Shown here: piece by piece, positions 17,207-25,513 of the stretch
How positions within the stretch are numbered: position 1 is the stretch's first letter
Layout of the letters: each line of letters opens with the position of its first letter
Notes under the pieces: model-generated
Database searches by the model: none
Told to the model about the DNA's origin: nothing
What the model saw: the letters and a program-made list of their open reading frames with translations, nothing else
Made by a program: the position numbers and the translations under genes
Source: Nonomuraea spiralis
GTDB lineage: Bacteria; Actinomycetota; Actinomycetes; Streptosporangiales; Streptosporangiaceae
Length of the DNA stretch: 64,000 nucleotides
Direction of reading: 5' to 3'
Assembly (NCBI RefSeq): GCF_014648435.1
Contig: NZ_BMRC01000004.1
Location: forward strand, 310,001-374,000

Positions 17207-18158
17207 CCGGCAGGACGTAGTTCGTGCTGCGCTGGAGGATCTCGAAGCCGGAGCGGGCGTAGACGCTGACGGCTCCCGTGGGGTTGTCGGCGTCGACACC
17301 CAGCCCGGTGGTGTCGAACCCCTGGGCCCGGAAGGCGGCGAGGGCGTGCGCGATCAGCGCGCTCGCCACGCCCTTGCCGCGCCACTCCCTGAGCGTGCCG
17401 ATGATCTGGATCCAGGCCCGGCGTTCGCCCGACTGCTCGTTGTAGCCCTCGAAGGTGTGGGTGATGAGCACGCCCACCGCCCGGTCCTCATGCAGGGCCA
17501 GGTACGACGAGCCGGGCAGGAAGTTGCGGGAGCCGACGATGTAGTCCCGCCAGCTCTCGGGCGTGTGCGGGACGCTGCCCCAGTGGTCGAGGAACGACTC
17601 GTTGCGTACGTTGCGGGCGCCTTCGTCCAGGTCGGGCGACCAGGGCACGATGGACACGCCGGGAGGCGGCGTGAAGGCCGGCAGGTCGCCCGACAGCGGG
17701 CGGCCCATCTCGGCGAACCAGCGGCCGGCGGTGAACCCCGTCCCCTCGGCCAGTGCCTTGAGGCCCTGGTTGCTGTCGGGGGCGTTCAGATGGATCTCCA
17801 GTGGGACGCCGGGGAACACCTTCTCGCTCAGCGGCGGCGCCGTGGCGAGGCTCCAGTCGATGAGCCGGCGGCCGAGCCCGCGCCGACGGTGCGCCGGGTG
17901 CACGCCGCCCCACAACCGCATGACATGGGACTCGGTGGCCGACTGCCGGACCGGCAGGTAGCCGAAGGCGACGATCCTGTCACCCTCCCTGGCCGCGAGC
18001 GTGCCCGCGGCCAGGTCGATCAGGTGGTGGCCGAGCTGCTCCCTGACGTCGTCGAGGTCGTGCACCTCGCCGGTGTGGTCCTCGGCCTCGATCGCGGCCA
18101 GGAGGTCGGTGAGCGCCTCCGCGTCGTCAGGGGTCAGCGGTTCCCACGCCAGGCTCAT
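17193..18158 (-). CDS. Tandem GNAT N-acetyltransferase
   Basis: A 321-residue protein contains two GNAT modules. The N-terminal module (residues ~1-150) has GGVHPAHRRRGLGRRLIDW, an acetyl-CoA-binding motif. The C-terminal module has IIGTLREWRGKGVASALIAHALAAFRAQG and GLGVDADNPTGAVSVYARSGFE. Mycothiol synthase-like proteins share this double fold, but the substrate is not deducible. Its 3' end overlaps the convergent Rieske gene by 14 bases. Confidence 0.88.
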   Translation of the reverse strand: MSLAWEPLTPDDAEALTDLLAAIEAEDHTGEVHDLDDVREQLGHHLIDLAAGTLAAREGDRIVAFGYLPVRQSATESHVMRLWGGVHPAHRRRGLGRRLIDWSLATAPPLSEKVFPGVPLEIHLNAPDSNQGLKALAEGTGFTAGRWFAEMGRPLSGDLPAFTPPPGVSIVPWSPDLDEGARNVRNESFLDHWGSVPHTPESWRDYIVGSRNFLPGSSYLALHEDRAVGVLITHTFEGYNEQSGERRAWIQIIGTLREWRGKGVASALIAHALAAFRAQGFDTTGLGVDADNPTGAVSVYARSGFEILQRSTNYVLPVTPG

Positions 18159-18168
18159 GGCCAGCAGC

Positions 18169-18519
18169 CTAGGCCAGCCTGGCGAAACACCCCAATTCTT
18201 TTCCTATGGCGGCGATCCGCTCGGCGAACGCCTCCCGCGTCCGCCGCCCGAACCCGATGAAGAGCCGGTTGGCCAGGGCCACGCCCCAGCGTCCCCACTC
18301 GGCCACGTCGTAGACGCGGTGCTCCACGCGGGAGCCCTCGGGGTGCGGGAGCACGGTCCATTCGCCCCGGTACCACCAGCCGCCCTGGTAGGCGACGGTG
18401 TGCCCGTTCTTCTCGACGGTCATCGGATGGCCGGGCGGCGAGCCCACGAGGGCCTGCCACACCTGCTCGACCGGAGCGCCGACCACCCCGGCCACCTCGG
18501 TGATCAGCCGCTTCCTCAC
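18169..18519 (-). CDS. SRPBCC/START-like protein
   Basis: A 116-residue single domain starts MRKRLITEVAGVVGAPVEQVWQAL, the hallmark of polyketide-cyclase/START-like ligand-binding folds. WWYRGEWTVLPHPEGSRVEHRVYDVA forms the central strands and a long C-terminal helix closes the cavity. The ligand is unknown. Its start overlaps the stop of the upstream NTF2-like gene by four bases, so the two are co-translated. Confidence 0.82.
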   Translation of the reverse strand: MRKRLITEVAGVVGAPVEQVWQALVGSPPGHPMTVEKNGHTVAYQGGWWYRGEWTVLPHPEGSRVEHRVYDVAEWGRWGVALANRLFIGFGRRTREAFAERIAAIGKELGCFARLA

Positions 18520-18893
18520 GGCTTGCTCACCCGGCTGTTCTGGAAGGAGGCGAACCGCCAGCCTTCCGGCGTGCGCAGCGCGGTCAGCGAGATGACCGAC
18601 GTCCTGCTCGGGTCGGGCACGCCGTCCACCGACGACGTGCCGCCCGCGATCACCAGCGCGACGTCGTCGGTCAGCGGCCTGACGATCGGCTCGGGGCCGC
18701 CCTCCGCGAGCTTGATGGAGGTCCTGAACAGCGCGCGGTGGGTCTCCTCGATGGCCTGCCTGCCCTTCAGGTGCAGGCCGAAGAACGTGATGTAGTCGGC
18801 GTCTTCGGTGAACAGACCGGCGTAGCCGGCGGAGTCGCCGGCGTTCCAGGTCTGCGTCATCCGCTCCAGCAGACGCGTGATCTCCTCGGACAT
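18516..18893 (-). CDS. SnoaL/NTF2-like (SgcJ/EcaC family) protein
   Basis: The 125-residue protein MSEEITRLLERMTQTWNAGD...YAGLFTEDADYITFFGLHLKGRQAIEE fits the SgcJ/EcaC branch of NTF2-like folds. These are small cone-shaped proteins that act as binding proteins or isomerase-like enzymes. The ATG at 18893 has GGGAGC upstream. It is transcribed with the SRPBCC gene and probably with the padR gene upstream, from which it is separated by a terminator-like hairpin. Confidence 0.83.
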   Translation of the reverse strand: MSEEITRLLERMTQTWNAGDSAGYAGLFTEDADYITFFGLHLKGRQAIEETHRALFRTSIKLAEGGPEPIVRPLTDDVALVIAGGTSSVDGVPDPSRTSVISLTALRTPEGWRFASFQNSRVSKP

Positions 18894-18971
18894 GGCACAG
18901 CTCCCTTCGTCGCGGCGCCTATCCTTGGGAGTTACGGGTCCGGGCAGGGCAGGCGCCGTGTTCGGATGTCC

Positions 18972-19003
18972 GGCCGCCGGGGTGTTGGCGCATCCCGGCG
19001 GCC
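18972..19003 (-). terminator. Terminator after padR
   Basis: A perfect 10-bp stem (18972-18981 with 18994-19003) with a 12-base loop begins seven bases beyond the padR stop. It could attenuate readthrough into the NTF2-like gene. Confidence 0.55.
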
Positions 19004-19009
19004 CTTCTC

Positions 19010-19582
19010 TCACCTCTCGGCCGTGCTGGTCCAGGTCAGTTCGCCCTGGTCGAGCCGGTCGAGAAGCTTCCTGATCCAGGCGAGTTCGGCGGTGTGCAAC
19101 GCCTGCTCGCACTCGACCTCCAGCATGAGGATCTCGGGCAGGCCACTGTCGTTCATGGCCTTGATGTGCCCCTCCATCCCGGCGAGCACCCCTTCGAGGG
19201 TGGCGGCGCGGGCGCGGAGCGCGCGCTGCGCCTCGGGCAGCGGCAGGCAGCCGATCAGCGAGATGGCGGCCACGAAGACGCGCCGGTCGGGATCGGGCTG
19301 CTCCAGCAGCCGCCGGAGCCGGGTGACCAGCTCCTCGCGGCCCTCGTCGGTGATCTCGTAGACCGTGCGCTCGGGCCGGCGGCCCTCGCGGTCGGTCTTG
19401 GCGGGGACGATCAGCTCGTCCGCGGCCAGCCGCTCGACCGCGTGGTAGAGGCTGCGTGGCAGGCCGGTGATGTAGTCCTTGTGCGTGTCGATGATGAAGC
19501 GGTGGAGCTCGTAGGGGTGGCTCGGGTGCACCGTGAGCAGGGCGAGCACGGTCAGGTCGACCAGCCCCTTGCGTTGCGCCAT
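19010..19582 (-). CDS. PadR-family transcriptional regulator
   Basis: The 190-residue repressor has an N-terminal winged helix (AQRKGLVDLTVLALLTVHPSHPYE, then SLYHAVERLAADELI and RTVYEITDEGREEL). A long C-terminal dimerisation helix pair follows. ATG 19582 has GGAGGGTGG upstream. A 19-bp palindrome immediately ahead of this site (19596-19614) is the expected operator, implying autorepression. The neighbouring metallo-beta-lactamase-fold gene upstream is on the same strand and ends four bases from that operator. Confidence 0.88.
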   Translation of the reverse strand: MAQRKGLVDLTVLALLTVHPSHPYELHRFIIDTHKDYITGLPRSLYHAVERLAADELIVPAKTDREGRRPERTVYEITDEGREELVTRLRRLLEQPDPDRRVFVAAISLIGCLPLPEAQRALRARAATLEGVLAGMEGHIKAMNDSGLPEILMLEVECEQALHTAELAWIRKLLDRLDQGELTWTSTAER

Positions 19583-19595
19583 GTTGCCACCCTCC

Positions 19596-19614
19596 ATATT
19601 GCAACTTGCAATAT
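19596..19614. promoter_or_regulatory. Palindromic operator for padR
   Basis: ATATTGCAA-C-TTGCAATAT is a perfect 9-bp inverted repeat around one base. It sits immediately upstream of the padR ribosome binding site and four bases after the stop of the upstream hydrolase gene. PadR proteins commonly bind ATG- or TTGCA-type palindromes of this size. Confidence 0.7.
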
Positions 19615-19617
19615 AGC

Positions 19618-20412
19618 CTACCCGTCGAGCTGAAGGAAGGCGCGCTCGATCGCCTGCCTCGACACCTCCTCCGGGTACGGGAACCGCCCGATCGAGTCGC
19701 GCAGCCCCTCCACGTGGGCCTTCGCGGCCAGATCGGCCACCAGCGCGAGCTCGGCCTGCTGGTTCCGGACGAAGGCCCGGTCGACCACGGCGCCGTGCCC
19801 CGGCACGAACACCTGCTCGGGCAGCGCGGCGAGCATCGCGGCCGTCGTGGCCGGCCAGTCGAGCGGGTAGGAGTCGCTGAACGCCGGTGGCGCGCCCTCC
19901 TCGACCAGGTCGCCGGCGAACACCACGCCGGCGTCCGGCACGTGCAGGACGATGTCGTTGCTGCTGTGCCCGAGCCCGAAATGCCGTAAGTGCACGATGC
20001 GCCCGCCGATGTCCAGGCTGGCGGAGGTGGTGAAGGTGTGGTCGGGCGGGGCGATCGTGACCTCCTCGATCTCCGCGCGGCGGTCGGGCAGGCGTTCCAT
20101 GACGTTCGCGCGGTGCTGACCGCCATAGAGGTCGATCTCCTCGGCGCACCGGACGTGGCTCCAGATCTCGCCGGGGCGGAAGAGCGCGTTGCCGAAGTAG
20201 TGGTCGAAATGCGAATGACTGTTCACTACCGTCCATGGGTGGCCGGTGATCGTACGGATCGCGTCGATCAGGTCGGCCGCCTCCCGGTGGGAGCTGCGGG
20301 TGTCGAGCACCAGGCAGTGCCCGTCGCCCACGATCAGGCCCGTGTTCATGTCGAAGGACTCATGGCGACGTACGTAGACCCGGTCGCCGACCTCCTGCCA
20401 CCGCTCGTTCAT
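19618..20412 (-). CDS. Metallo-beta-lactamase-fold hydrolase
   Basis: The 264-residue enzyme has the zinc motif HSHFDH (His66, His68, Asp70, His71). A later metal ligand is in GLGHSSNDIVLH (His), then FAGDLVEEGAPP (Asp) and VPGHGAVV (His), so all metal ligands are in place. The broad family includes lactonases, thioesterases and glyoxalase II; no feature narrows the substrate. It may share a transcript with the padR gene downstream, although the padR operator lies just after its stop. Confidence 0.85.
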   Translation of the reverse strand: MNERWQEVGDRVYVRRHESFDMNTGLIVGDGHCLVLDTRSSHREAADLIDAIRTITGHPWTVVNSHSHFDHYFGNALFRPGEIWSHVRCAEEIDLYGGQHRANVMERLPDRRAEIEEVTIAPPDHTFTTSASLDIGGRIVHLRHFGLGHSSNDIVLHVPDAGVVFAGDLVEEGAPPAFSDSYPLDWPATTAAMLAALPEQVFVPGHGAVVDRAFVRNQQAELALVADLAAKAHVEGLRDSIGRFPYPEEVSRQAIERAFLQLDG

Positions 20413-20446
20413 GGGAACGAACCCTACTTTTCGGGCTTCCCGCCGG

Positions 20447-21088
20447 TCATCCCTGCAGGTAGGCCAGCACGGCCAGGACCCTGCGGTGCCCGTCGGCCTC
20501 CGGCGGCAGGTCGAGCTTGGTGAAGATGCCGGCGATGTGCTTGGCCACGGCGGCCTCGGTGACGACCAGCTCCCTGGCGATCGAGGCGTTGGAACGTCCT
20601 CCGGCGATCAGGCCCAGCACCTCCTGCTCGCGCGGGGTGAGCCTGGCCAGCGGGTCGCGCCGCCGCCGCAGGAGCTGGCGTACCACCTCGGGGTCCACGA
20701 CCGTGCCGCCCGCGGCCACCCGGTCGAGCGCGTCGACGAACTCGCGTACGTCGCCGATGCGGTCCTTCAGCAGGTAGCCGACGCCCGCGCCGTCGCCGGA
20801 CTCCAGCAGCTCGGCCGCGTACGTCTGCTCGACGTACTGGCTGAGCACGAGCACGGCCAGCTCCGGGAAACGGCGGCGCAGGTCGAGCGCGGCGCGCAGG
20901 CCCTCGTCGGTGAAGTGCGGCGGCATCCGCACGTCGGTCACCACGGCCTCCGGCCGGTGCTCGGCGACCGCGGCGACCAGGGCGTCCGCGTCGCCGACCG
21001 AGGCCGCGACGGTGTGGCCGAAACGTTCGAGCAGCCCGGCCAGCCCCTCGCGCAGCAACACGGCATCCTCAGCGATCACGACGCGCAC
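20447..21088 (-). CDS. NarL/LuxR-family response regulator
   Basis: The 213-residue protein has a receiver domain with Glu7-Asp8 and phosphoacceptor Asp52 in VVTDVRMPP. The C-terminal LuxR helix-turn-helix is LTPREQEVLGLIAGGRSNASIARELVVTEAAVAKHI. GTG 21088 (MRVVIAEDAVLL) overlaps the 3' end of the sensor gene by 13 bases. It forms a pair with the DesK-like kinase encoded upstream. Confidence 0.92.
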   Translation of the reverse strand: MRVVIAEDAVLLREGLAGLLERFGHTVAASVGDADALVAAVAEHRPEAVVTDVRMPPHFTDEGLRAALDLRRRFPELAVLVLSQYVEQTYAAELLESGDGAGVGYLLKDRIGDVREFVDALDRVAAGGTVVDPEVVRQLLRRRRDPLARLTPREQEVLGLIAGGRSNASIARELVVTEAAVAKHIAGIFTKLDLPPEADGHRRVLAVLAYLQG

Positions 21089-22236
21089 GGGATCTCCACT
21101 CGTACCAGGGTCGGCCCGCCCGGCGGGCTGGACAACGACAATCTTCCCCCGACCACGGCCAGCCTGTCGGCCAGGCCGGTCAGCCCGGTCCCCTTGGCCG
21201 GGTCGGCGCCGCCCGCGCCGTCGTCGCGCACCTCGACGGCCAGCGTGCCGGCCGCCGTACGGGCGGTGACCGCCGCCCTGGTGGCGCTGCTGTGCCTGGC
21301 CACGTTCGCCAGCGCCTCGCTGACCACGTAGTACGCGGTGACCTCGACGGGTGCGGGCAGCCGGCCCAGTTCGTCGGCGTCCACGTCGACGGGCACCGGG
21401 GAACGTCCGGCCACGTCGCGGATCGCCGCGCCCAGCCCCCGGTCGGTGAGCACCTGCGAGTGCACACCCCGGATCAGCTCGCGCAGCTCGGCCAGCGCCT
21501 GCCTGGCCTCGTCGTGGGCCGTGCCGAGCATCCGGGCCAGCGGGGAGTCCTCGGGCACGTCCAGCCTGGCGATGCCGAGCGTCATCGACAGCGCGACCAG
21601 CCGCTGCTGAGCGCCGTCGTGCAGGTCCCGCTCGATCCTGCGGCGCTCCATCTCGAACGCGTCCACCAGGCGCGCCCGCGACCGCATGACCTCGCTCAGC
21701 TCGGACCCGGCCGGCGCGAGCACCGCCCTGACCATCGCGCCCCGCGCCCCGCCCCACGCCGTGACCGTGTACGCCGCCACCGGCAGCAGCAGCACCCCCG
21801 CCACGCCGGCCGCCACCCCGACGACCGGGATGACCTGCGGCTGGACCACGGGCGACAAGATCAGCAACACCGGCCCCGCGACCGTGAACCCCAGCATGAC
21901 CAGGTCGATCCACCACATCGCGAACACCGTCATGACCGCGACCCCGGCCTCGCGCCTGCGCCGGTCGGGCACCACCGGCAGGGGCGCGCTGTCCACCAGC
22001 CGCAGCCGCCGGCGTTCGAGCCAGGCGAGCGGCGGCACGACCAGCACCAGCAGCACCGGTACGAGCAGCAGGCCCACCGGCGGCCCGGCGAGCATGACCA
22101 CCGTGACCCCCAGACCGACAGCCGCCCCTGGCACCACGCTGACCAGCAGGTACGCCACGCACCGCCACGGCCAGGCCGACCGGAGGAAGGCGGGCGGCCG
22201 CTGCGTGAGCGCTTCGAGCGCGGTCCTGTTTCCCAC
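21076..22236 (-). CDS. DesK/NarX-type sensor histidine kinase
   Basis: The 386-residue protein has four hydrophobic helices in the first 170 residues. A HisKA_3 dimerisation domain has His206 in RRIERDLHDGAQQRL, and the ATPase domain has VVSEALANVARHS and GTGLTGLADRLAVVGG. The sensor portion is mostly membrane-embedded, which fits sensing of membrane state or cell-envelope stress. The GTG start at 22236 has only a weak, very close GAGG, so the exact start is uncertain. Confidence 0.88.
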   Translation of the reverse strand: MGNRTALEALTQRPPAFLRSAWPWRCVAYLLVSVVPGAAVGLGVTVVMLAGPPVGLLLVPVLLVLVVPPLAWLERRRLRLVDSAPLPVVPDRRRREAGVAVMTVFAMWWIDLVMLGFTVAGPVLLILSPVVQPQVIPVVGVAAGVAGVLLLPVAAYTVTAWGGARGAMVRAVLAPAGSELSEVMRSRARLVDAFEMERRRIERDLHDGAQQRLVALSMTLGIARLDVPEDSPLARMLGTAHDEARQALAELRELIRGVHSQVLTDRGLGAAIRDVAGRSPVPVDVDADELGRLPAPVEVTAYYVVSEALANVARHSSATRAAVTARTAAGTLAVEVRDDGAGGADPAKGTGLTGLADRLAVVGGRLSLSSPPGGPTLVRVEIPCAS

Positions 22237-22297
22237 CTCGTGACCGTATCGAGGACGGGGAACGGCACGCAGTAGTGCAGGGTCTACCGTCGGCGGC

Positions 22298-22714
22298 TCA
22301 GCCCGCCATCAGCGGCTCGGCGGCCGTACGCAGCTCCGCGCTGAACGGCGTGGGCCGGAAGGTCTGCGGGTCGAGGTTGACGTTCACGCGGTAGCCCTCG
22401 GCGTACACGATCGAACGGTCCCGCGACAGGACACGGAAACCGTAGACCCCGCTGGTACGGCCCATCCGGTCCATCCAGAAGTCCACCAGCACCTCACCCG
22501 CGCCCATGACCGGCGCGTTGTACGTGATCTTGAACTCGCGTACGGCCAGGTAGAGGTCCTTGAACCGGGAGACCGCCGGGTCGAAGCTCCACCCCTGCTC
22601 GGCCCAGTAGGCGGAGATCGCGCGCTCGACGAGCAGGGCGTAACGCGAGTTGTGCAGCAGGCCCATCGCGTCGAGGTCGTCGAAGTGCACCTGGACGGGT
22701 CGGGTTTGGGTCAC
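22298..22714 (-). CDS. Hotdog-fold acyl-CoA thioesterase (4HBT family)
   Basis: The 138-residue protein VTQTRPVQVHFDDLDAMGLLHNSRYALLVERA carries the 4HBT active-site pattern (Asp in FDDLDAMGLLHN, as in 4-hydroxybenzoyl-CoA thioesterases). EFKITYNAPVMGAGEVLVDFWMDRMGRTS forms the hotdog core. The GTG start overlaps the stop of the TetR gene by four bases (GTGA), so the pair is co-translated and the thioesterase is probably under that regulator. Confidence 0.87.
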   Translation of the reverse strand: MTQTRPVQVHFDDLDAMGLLHNSRYALLVERAISAYWAEQGWSFDPAVSRFKDLYLAVREFKITYNAPVMGAGEVLVDFWMDRMGRTSGVYGFRVLSRDRSIVYAEGYRVNVNLDPQTFRPTPFSAELRTAAEPLMAG

Positions 22715-23328
22715 GCGAGCTCCTTCAATCGGTCGTGGACGGCACGGCGGGCCCGTTCGTAGGCGGCATCGCCCCTGCCGAGCAGGCGGGTGTGGGTGAC
22801 CACGGCCTCGCCCAAGGCGTCGATCTCGTAGGCGAGCTGCGCCGGGTCGGTCTCGGGAGGCAGCTCGCCCAGCTCGACCGCCTCGCGGACCAGCCGTTCG
22901 ATGAACCCGAGCCAGTCGGCCATCGCCCTGACCACCCGTTCCCGCACCGGGCCCGGACGGTCGTCGAACTCGACCTGGACGGTGAAGAAGAAGCAGCCGC
23001 CGGGGAGCACGCCGTTCTCGTAGAAACGCAGGCGGGCCTCGTGCAGGGCCAGGATGCGGGCCACGCCCCGGGGGGCCTGGAGGGCGGGTTTGACGATCTC
23101 GTCCGACCACTGGCGGACGGCCCACTCGACGGTGTCGAGCTGAAGTTGCTCCTTGTCGCGCCAGTGGGCGAAGAAGCCTGCCTTGCTGACCCCGGCGGCC
23201 TCGGCCAGCCTGCCCAGGGTCAGCCCGTCGAGGCCGTGCACCGAGGCCAGTGACACGGCCTGTTCGAGGATCGCCTCACGGCTGCGCCGGCCGCGCGCCC
23301 GGCGACCGTCTTCCTTCACGTCGGCCAT
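22711..23328 (-). CDS. TetR-family regulator
   Basis: The 205-residue protein starts at ATG 23328. The N-terminal helix-turn-helix is GLTLGRLAEAAGVSKAGFFAHWRDKEQL, and the C-terminal ligand-binding domain is TetR-type with GCFFFTVQVEFDDRPGPVRER. A dyad resembling a TetR operator lies 17 bases upstream of the start. It is co-translated with the acyl-CoA thioesterase, so an acyl-CoA or fatty-acid effector is plausible but not shown. Confidence 0.88.
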   Translation of the reverse strand: MADVKEDGRRARGRRSREAILEQAVSLASVHGLDGLTLGRLAEAAGVSKAGFFAHWRDKEQLQLDTVEWAVRQWSDEIVKPALQAPRGVARILALHEARLRFYENGVLPGGCFFFTVQVEFDDRPGPVRERVVRAMADWLGFIERLVREAVELGELPPETDPAQLAYEIDALGEAVVTHTRLLGRGDAAYERARRAVHDRLKELA

Positions 23329-23344
23329 GCCGCCAGCATACATT

Positions 23345-23358
23345 AACGACCGATCGTT
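23345..23358. promoter_or_regulatory. Likely TetR operator
   Basis: AACGACCGATCGTT is a 14-bp dyad with one mismatched pair, centred on the CGATCG type core common in TetR operators. It lies directly upstream of the TetR gene and after the convergent-side gap to the next gene. Confidence 0.55.
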
Positions 23359-23384
23359 CATATTGGTGGGCCGGGCTCTGCCGG

Positions 23385-23774
23385 TCAGCTTCTGCCGTAA
23401 CGGACCGCGACCTCGTCGAACATCCTGACCGCCGCCGCCGTGTCCACGTCCGCGAGCGGCCGGCCGAGCTGCGGGTCCTGGCCGCCGAGGCCCGACTCCC
23501 GCTCGACGATCCGGGCGACCTGGTACATCAGGTCCACGACTCGGCTCGCCGCGTCGCCGTGCCACCAGTACGGGACGCTGATCCCCCAGGCGCCCTCCCA
23601 GTGGTTCACGGTGATGCCGGTGCCCTCGTGTTCGAGGTCCCAGTTGGGCGGGTCCTCGAAGATCTTCACGTCACCGAGGAGGTCGCGGGCCTGGGTGACG
23701 ACGTTGTTCCAGGCCGCCAGGTCCGGCGGGCGCGGCTCGTCGCCATCGGGGCCGAAGTTGAGGTCGTAGCTCAT
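23385..23774 (-). CDS. Small acidic protein of unknown function
   Basis: A 129-residue soluble acidic protein (MSYDLNFGPDGDEPRPPDLAAWNNVV) contains conserved-looking aromatics (DPPNWDLEHEGTGITVNHWEGAWGISVPYWWHG). Size and Trp-rich pattern recall immunity-type or SMI1-like small proteins, but no family is claimed. Its ATG overlaps the stop of the upstream DUF6082-like gene by four bases. Confidence 0.6.
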   Translation of the reverse strand: MSYDLNFGPDGDEPRPPDLAAWNNVVTQARDLLGDVKIFEDPPNWDLEHEGTGITVNHWEGAWGISVPYWWHGDAASRVVDLMYQVARIVERESGLGGQDPQLGRPLADVDTAAAVRMFDEVAVRYGRS

Positions 23775-24502
23775 GGTGGACGAAGGTAGTGCCGATCCCC
23801 AACGAACCTGCGCAAAATACGCCGAACAACCACAACCAGCGCAAGCACCACCCCGATCCCCACCACCACGGAACCTCCCCGGCCGGGCGCCGCCGCCGGG
23901 GACGCCGCCTCACCGCCGGTCATCTCCCAGTAGACGTCGTCGATGATCCGGTTGAACCGGCGTTCCCTGCGCGACCCAGCGCTCGTCATCCGCAACGCCC
24001 TCACCTGCCGCCAGAACCCGTGCCCGATCGGCCCGGCGAGCACCGTACCGGCGATCTCGCGCAGGTGCGCCTCGGTGATCGAACGCAGCTCCCACATCAG
24101 CAGCCAGTGGTTGAGGATCATGTTCACGTACAGGTGGGCCCGCTGGCTCTCCTCGTCGCCCGAGGCGAAGAACGCCCCCCAGCACGCCCGGTAGAGCGGG
24201 TCGTCCATCGCCATCTTCATCAGGTCGCCGTGCAGGGTGCGCAGCGCCTGTTCCCGGGCGGACTTGGCTTCCCTGGCCTGGAGCACGAGCGAGAACGCCA
24301 CTCCGATGAGCGCGAGGACGGCCAGGATGGCCGAGGCCGCGCCGTACGTCTGGCCGATGTCGCCGAGCACCGACCAGTCGCCCCGGCTGCGCCCCAGGGC
24401 GGCCAGGAAGAAGGGGGACGCGACGACCAGGCCCGCGGCGGCGACGACCGACAGCAGGAGCAGGATGGTCACCCAGTAGCGCCCGAAGGACCGCCTGTTC
24501 AC
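23771..24502 (-). CDS. DUF6082-like membrane protein
   Basis: The 243-residue protein has two N-terminal helices (about 9-33 and 50-70). The cytoplasmic block GQTYGAASAILAVLALIGVAFSLVLQ is followed by EQALRTLHGDLMKMAMDDPLYRACWG, the pattern of actinomycete DUF6082 proteins. A third helix lies near the C-terminus (SVVVGIGVVLALVVVV). Function is unknown. It is transcribed with the 129-residue gene downstream (ATGA overlap) and lies four bases after the DUF6879-like gene. Confidence 0.7.
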   Translation of the reverse strand: MNRRSFGRYWVTILLLLSVVAAAGLVVASPFFLAALGRSRGDWSVLGDIGQTYGAASAILAVLALIGVAFSLVLQAREAKSAREQALRTLHGDLMKMAMDDPLYRACWGAFFASGDEESQRAHLYVNMILNHWLLMWELRSITEAHLREIAGTVLAGPIGHGFWRQVRALRMTSAGSRRERRFNRIIDDVYWEMTGGEAASPAAAPGRGGSVVVGIGVVLALVVVVRRILRRFVGDRHYLRPP

Positions 24503-24506
24503 CGGG

Positions 24507-25121
24507 CTAGAACGTGGCGGAGTGGCGCACGGGCGGCGGGAGGACGTCGCGTTCGGCGGTCATGTACGGGATGAGCTCCACCCCTTGGCCGAAGAGCTTC
24601 TCCATGTCGTCTCCGCAGCTCTCGATCAACGACCGGTCGAGGATCTTGCGCGCTCCGGTCAGTGTGCCGTCCTCGCTGTAGAGCACCTCGTACATGACCG
24701 TCGAGTCAAGGACGACCAGCTCGGGCAGCGGACGGGAGAAGCCGAGCGCCGGCAGGCGGTCGGCTTCGAGCACGCGGATCTGCTCGCCGGCCAGCGCCCG
24801 CAGCCGAATGTAGTAGAGCTCCCATTGGACGTAGCGGCTGAAGGGCCGCTCGACGAGGCGGACGCGCCGCATCGCGAACTCCCCGGCTTCGCGCAGCGGC
24901 CGCTGGATCTCCTGGCGGCGCTCGTCGATGAGCCGGATCGCCTCGCCCCAGTCGCCGGCGTCGAGGGCCTGCCAGCTCGGCTCCTCCGGCTCGCGATAAC
25001 TTTGGTGCGTCTCAAGCTTCCAGAACACCCGTTCCAGCCCGCTGAAGTACGGCCAGAAATCCGAGAAATACTCATCGGGCGTGAGGAGCTGGGACTTCGC
25101 CGCAGCGACGTTTCTAAGCAT
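24507..25121 (-). CDS. DUF6879-like protein
   Basis: The 204-residue protein (from ATG 25121) has LLTPDEYFSDFWPYFSGLERVFWKLETHQSYREP, then RVRLVERPFSRYVQWELYYIRLRALAGEQIRVL and LPELVVLDSTVMYEVLYSEDG. This matches the DUF6879 family, which in actinomycetes usually accompanies helix-turn-helix/DUF397 regulators. The start overlaps the upstream stop by eight bases. An earlier in-frame ATG at 25145 would run deeper into that gene and is less likely. Confidence 0.7.
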   Translation of the reverse strand: MLRNVAAAKSQLLTPDEYFSDFWPYFSGLERVFWKLETHQSYREPEEPSWQALDAGDWGEAIRLIDERRQEIQRPLREAGEFAMRRVRLVERPFSRYVQWELYYIRLRALAGEQIRVLEADRLPALGFSRPLPELVVLDSTVMYEVLYSEDGTLTGARKILDRSLIESCGDDMEKLFGQGVELIPYMTAERDVLPPPVRHSATF

Positions 25122-25383
25122 CAGGGATATCCGGCTTGGCGGCAACGAGCATCTTGCGGGGAATCACGACGAGGCGTTCGTCACGGGCAATACTAACTCC
25201 CGCAGGCAGACGGCCACGGTAACTCTCCGTAAGGTCGCGTCCGATTATCGCGATATCGCCGTTCGATAGCTCCCAGATGTCAGGACATGAAGGACTTGCC
25301 GTGGTATCGCCCAGTTCAAGGGCTGACCTCCCCAGGCGTCGTCGCAGTTCGGACGATGCGTCAGCTTCCCATGGACGCGCCAC
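25114..25383 (-). CDS. 89-residue partner of the DUF6879-like protein
   Basis: GTG 25383 is preferred because AAGGAG stands eight bases upstream; ATG 25428 lacks a site. The protein has a helical N-terminus (WEADASSELRRRLGRS) and a compact C-terminal block (DIWELSNGDIAIIGRDLT, then RLPAGVSIARDERLVVIPRKML). Such short proteins often precede DUF6879 genes. Overlap with the next gene implies coupled translation. Function unknown. Confidence 0.62.
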   Translation of the reverse strand: MARPWEADASSELRRRLGRSALELGDTTASPSCPDIWELSNGDIAIIGRDLTESYRGRLPAGVSIARDERLVVIPRKMLVAAKPDIPDA

Positions 25384-25513
25384 GGCATAACTCCTTTTCT
25401 CTGGTGGCGTTACGCATGAGTGTGACATCGAATACCATGACCGACAATATCCGGCTGCGGAAGAGTGAATTCACCGGCGAGGCAGTAATGGCGCCCGTAT
25501 CAGGCGGGCGAGA

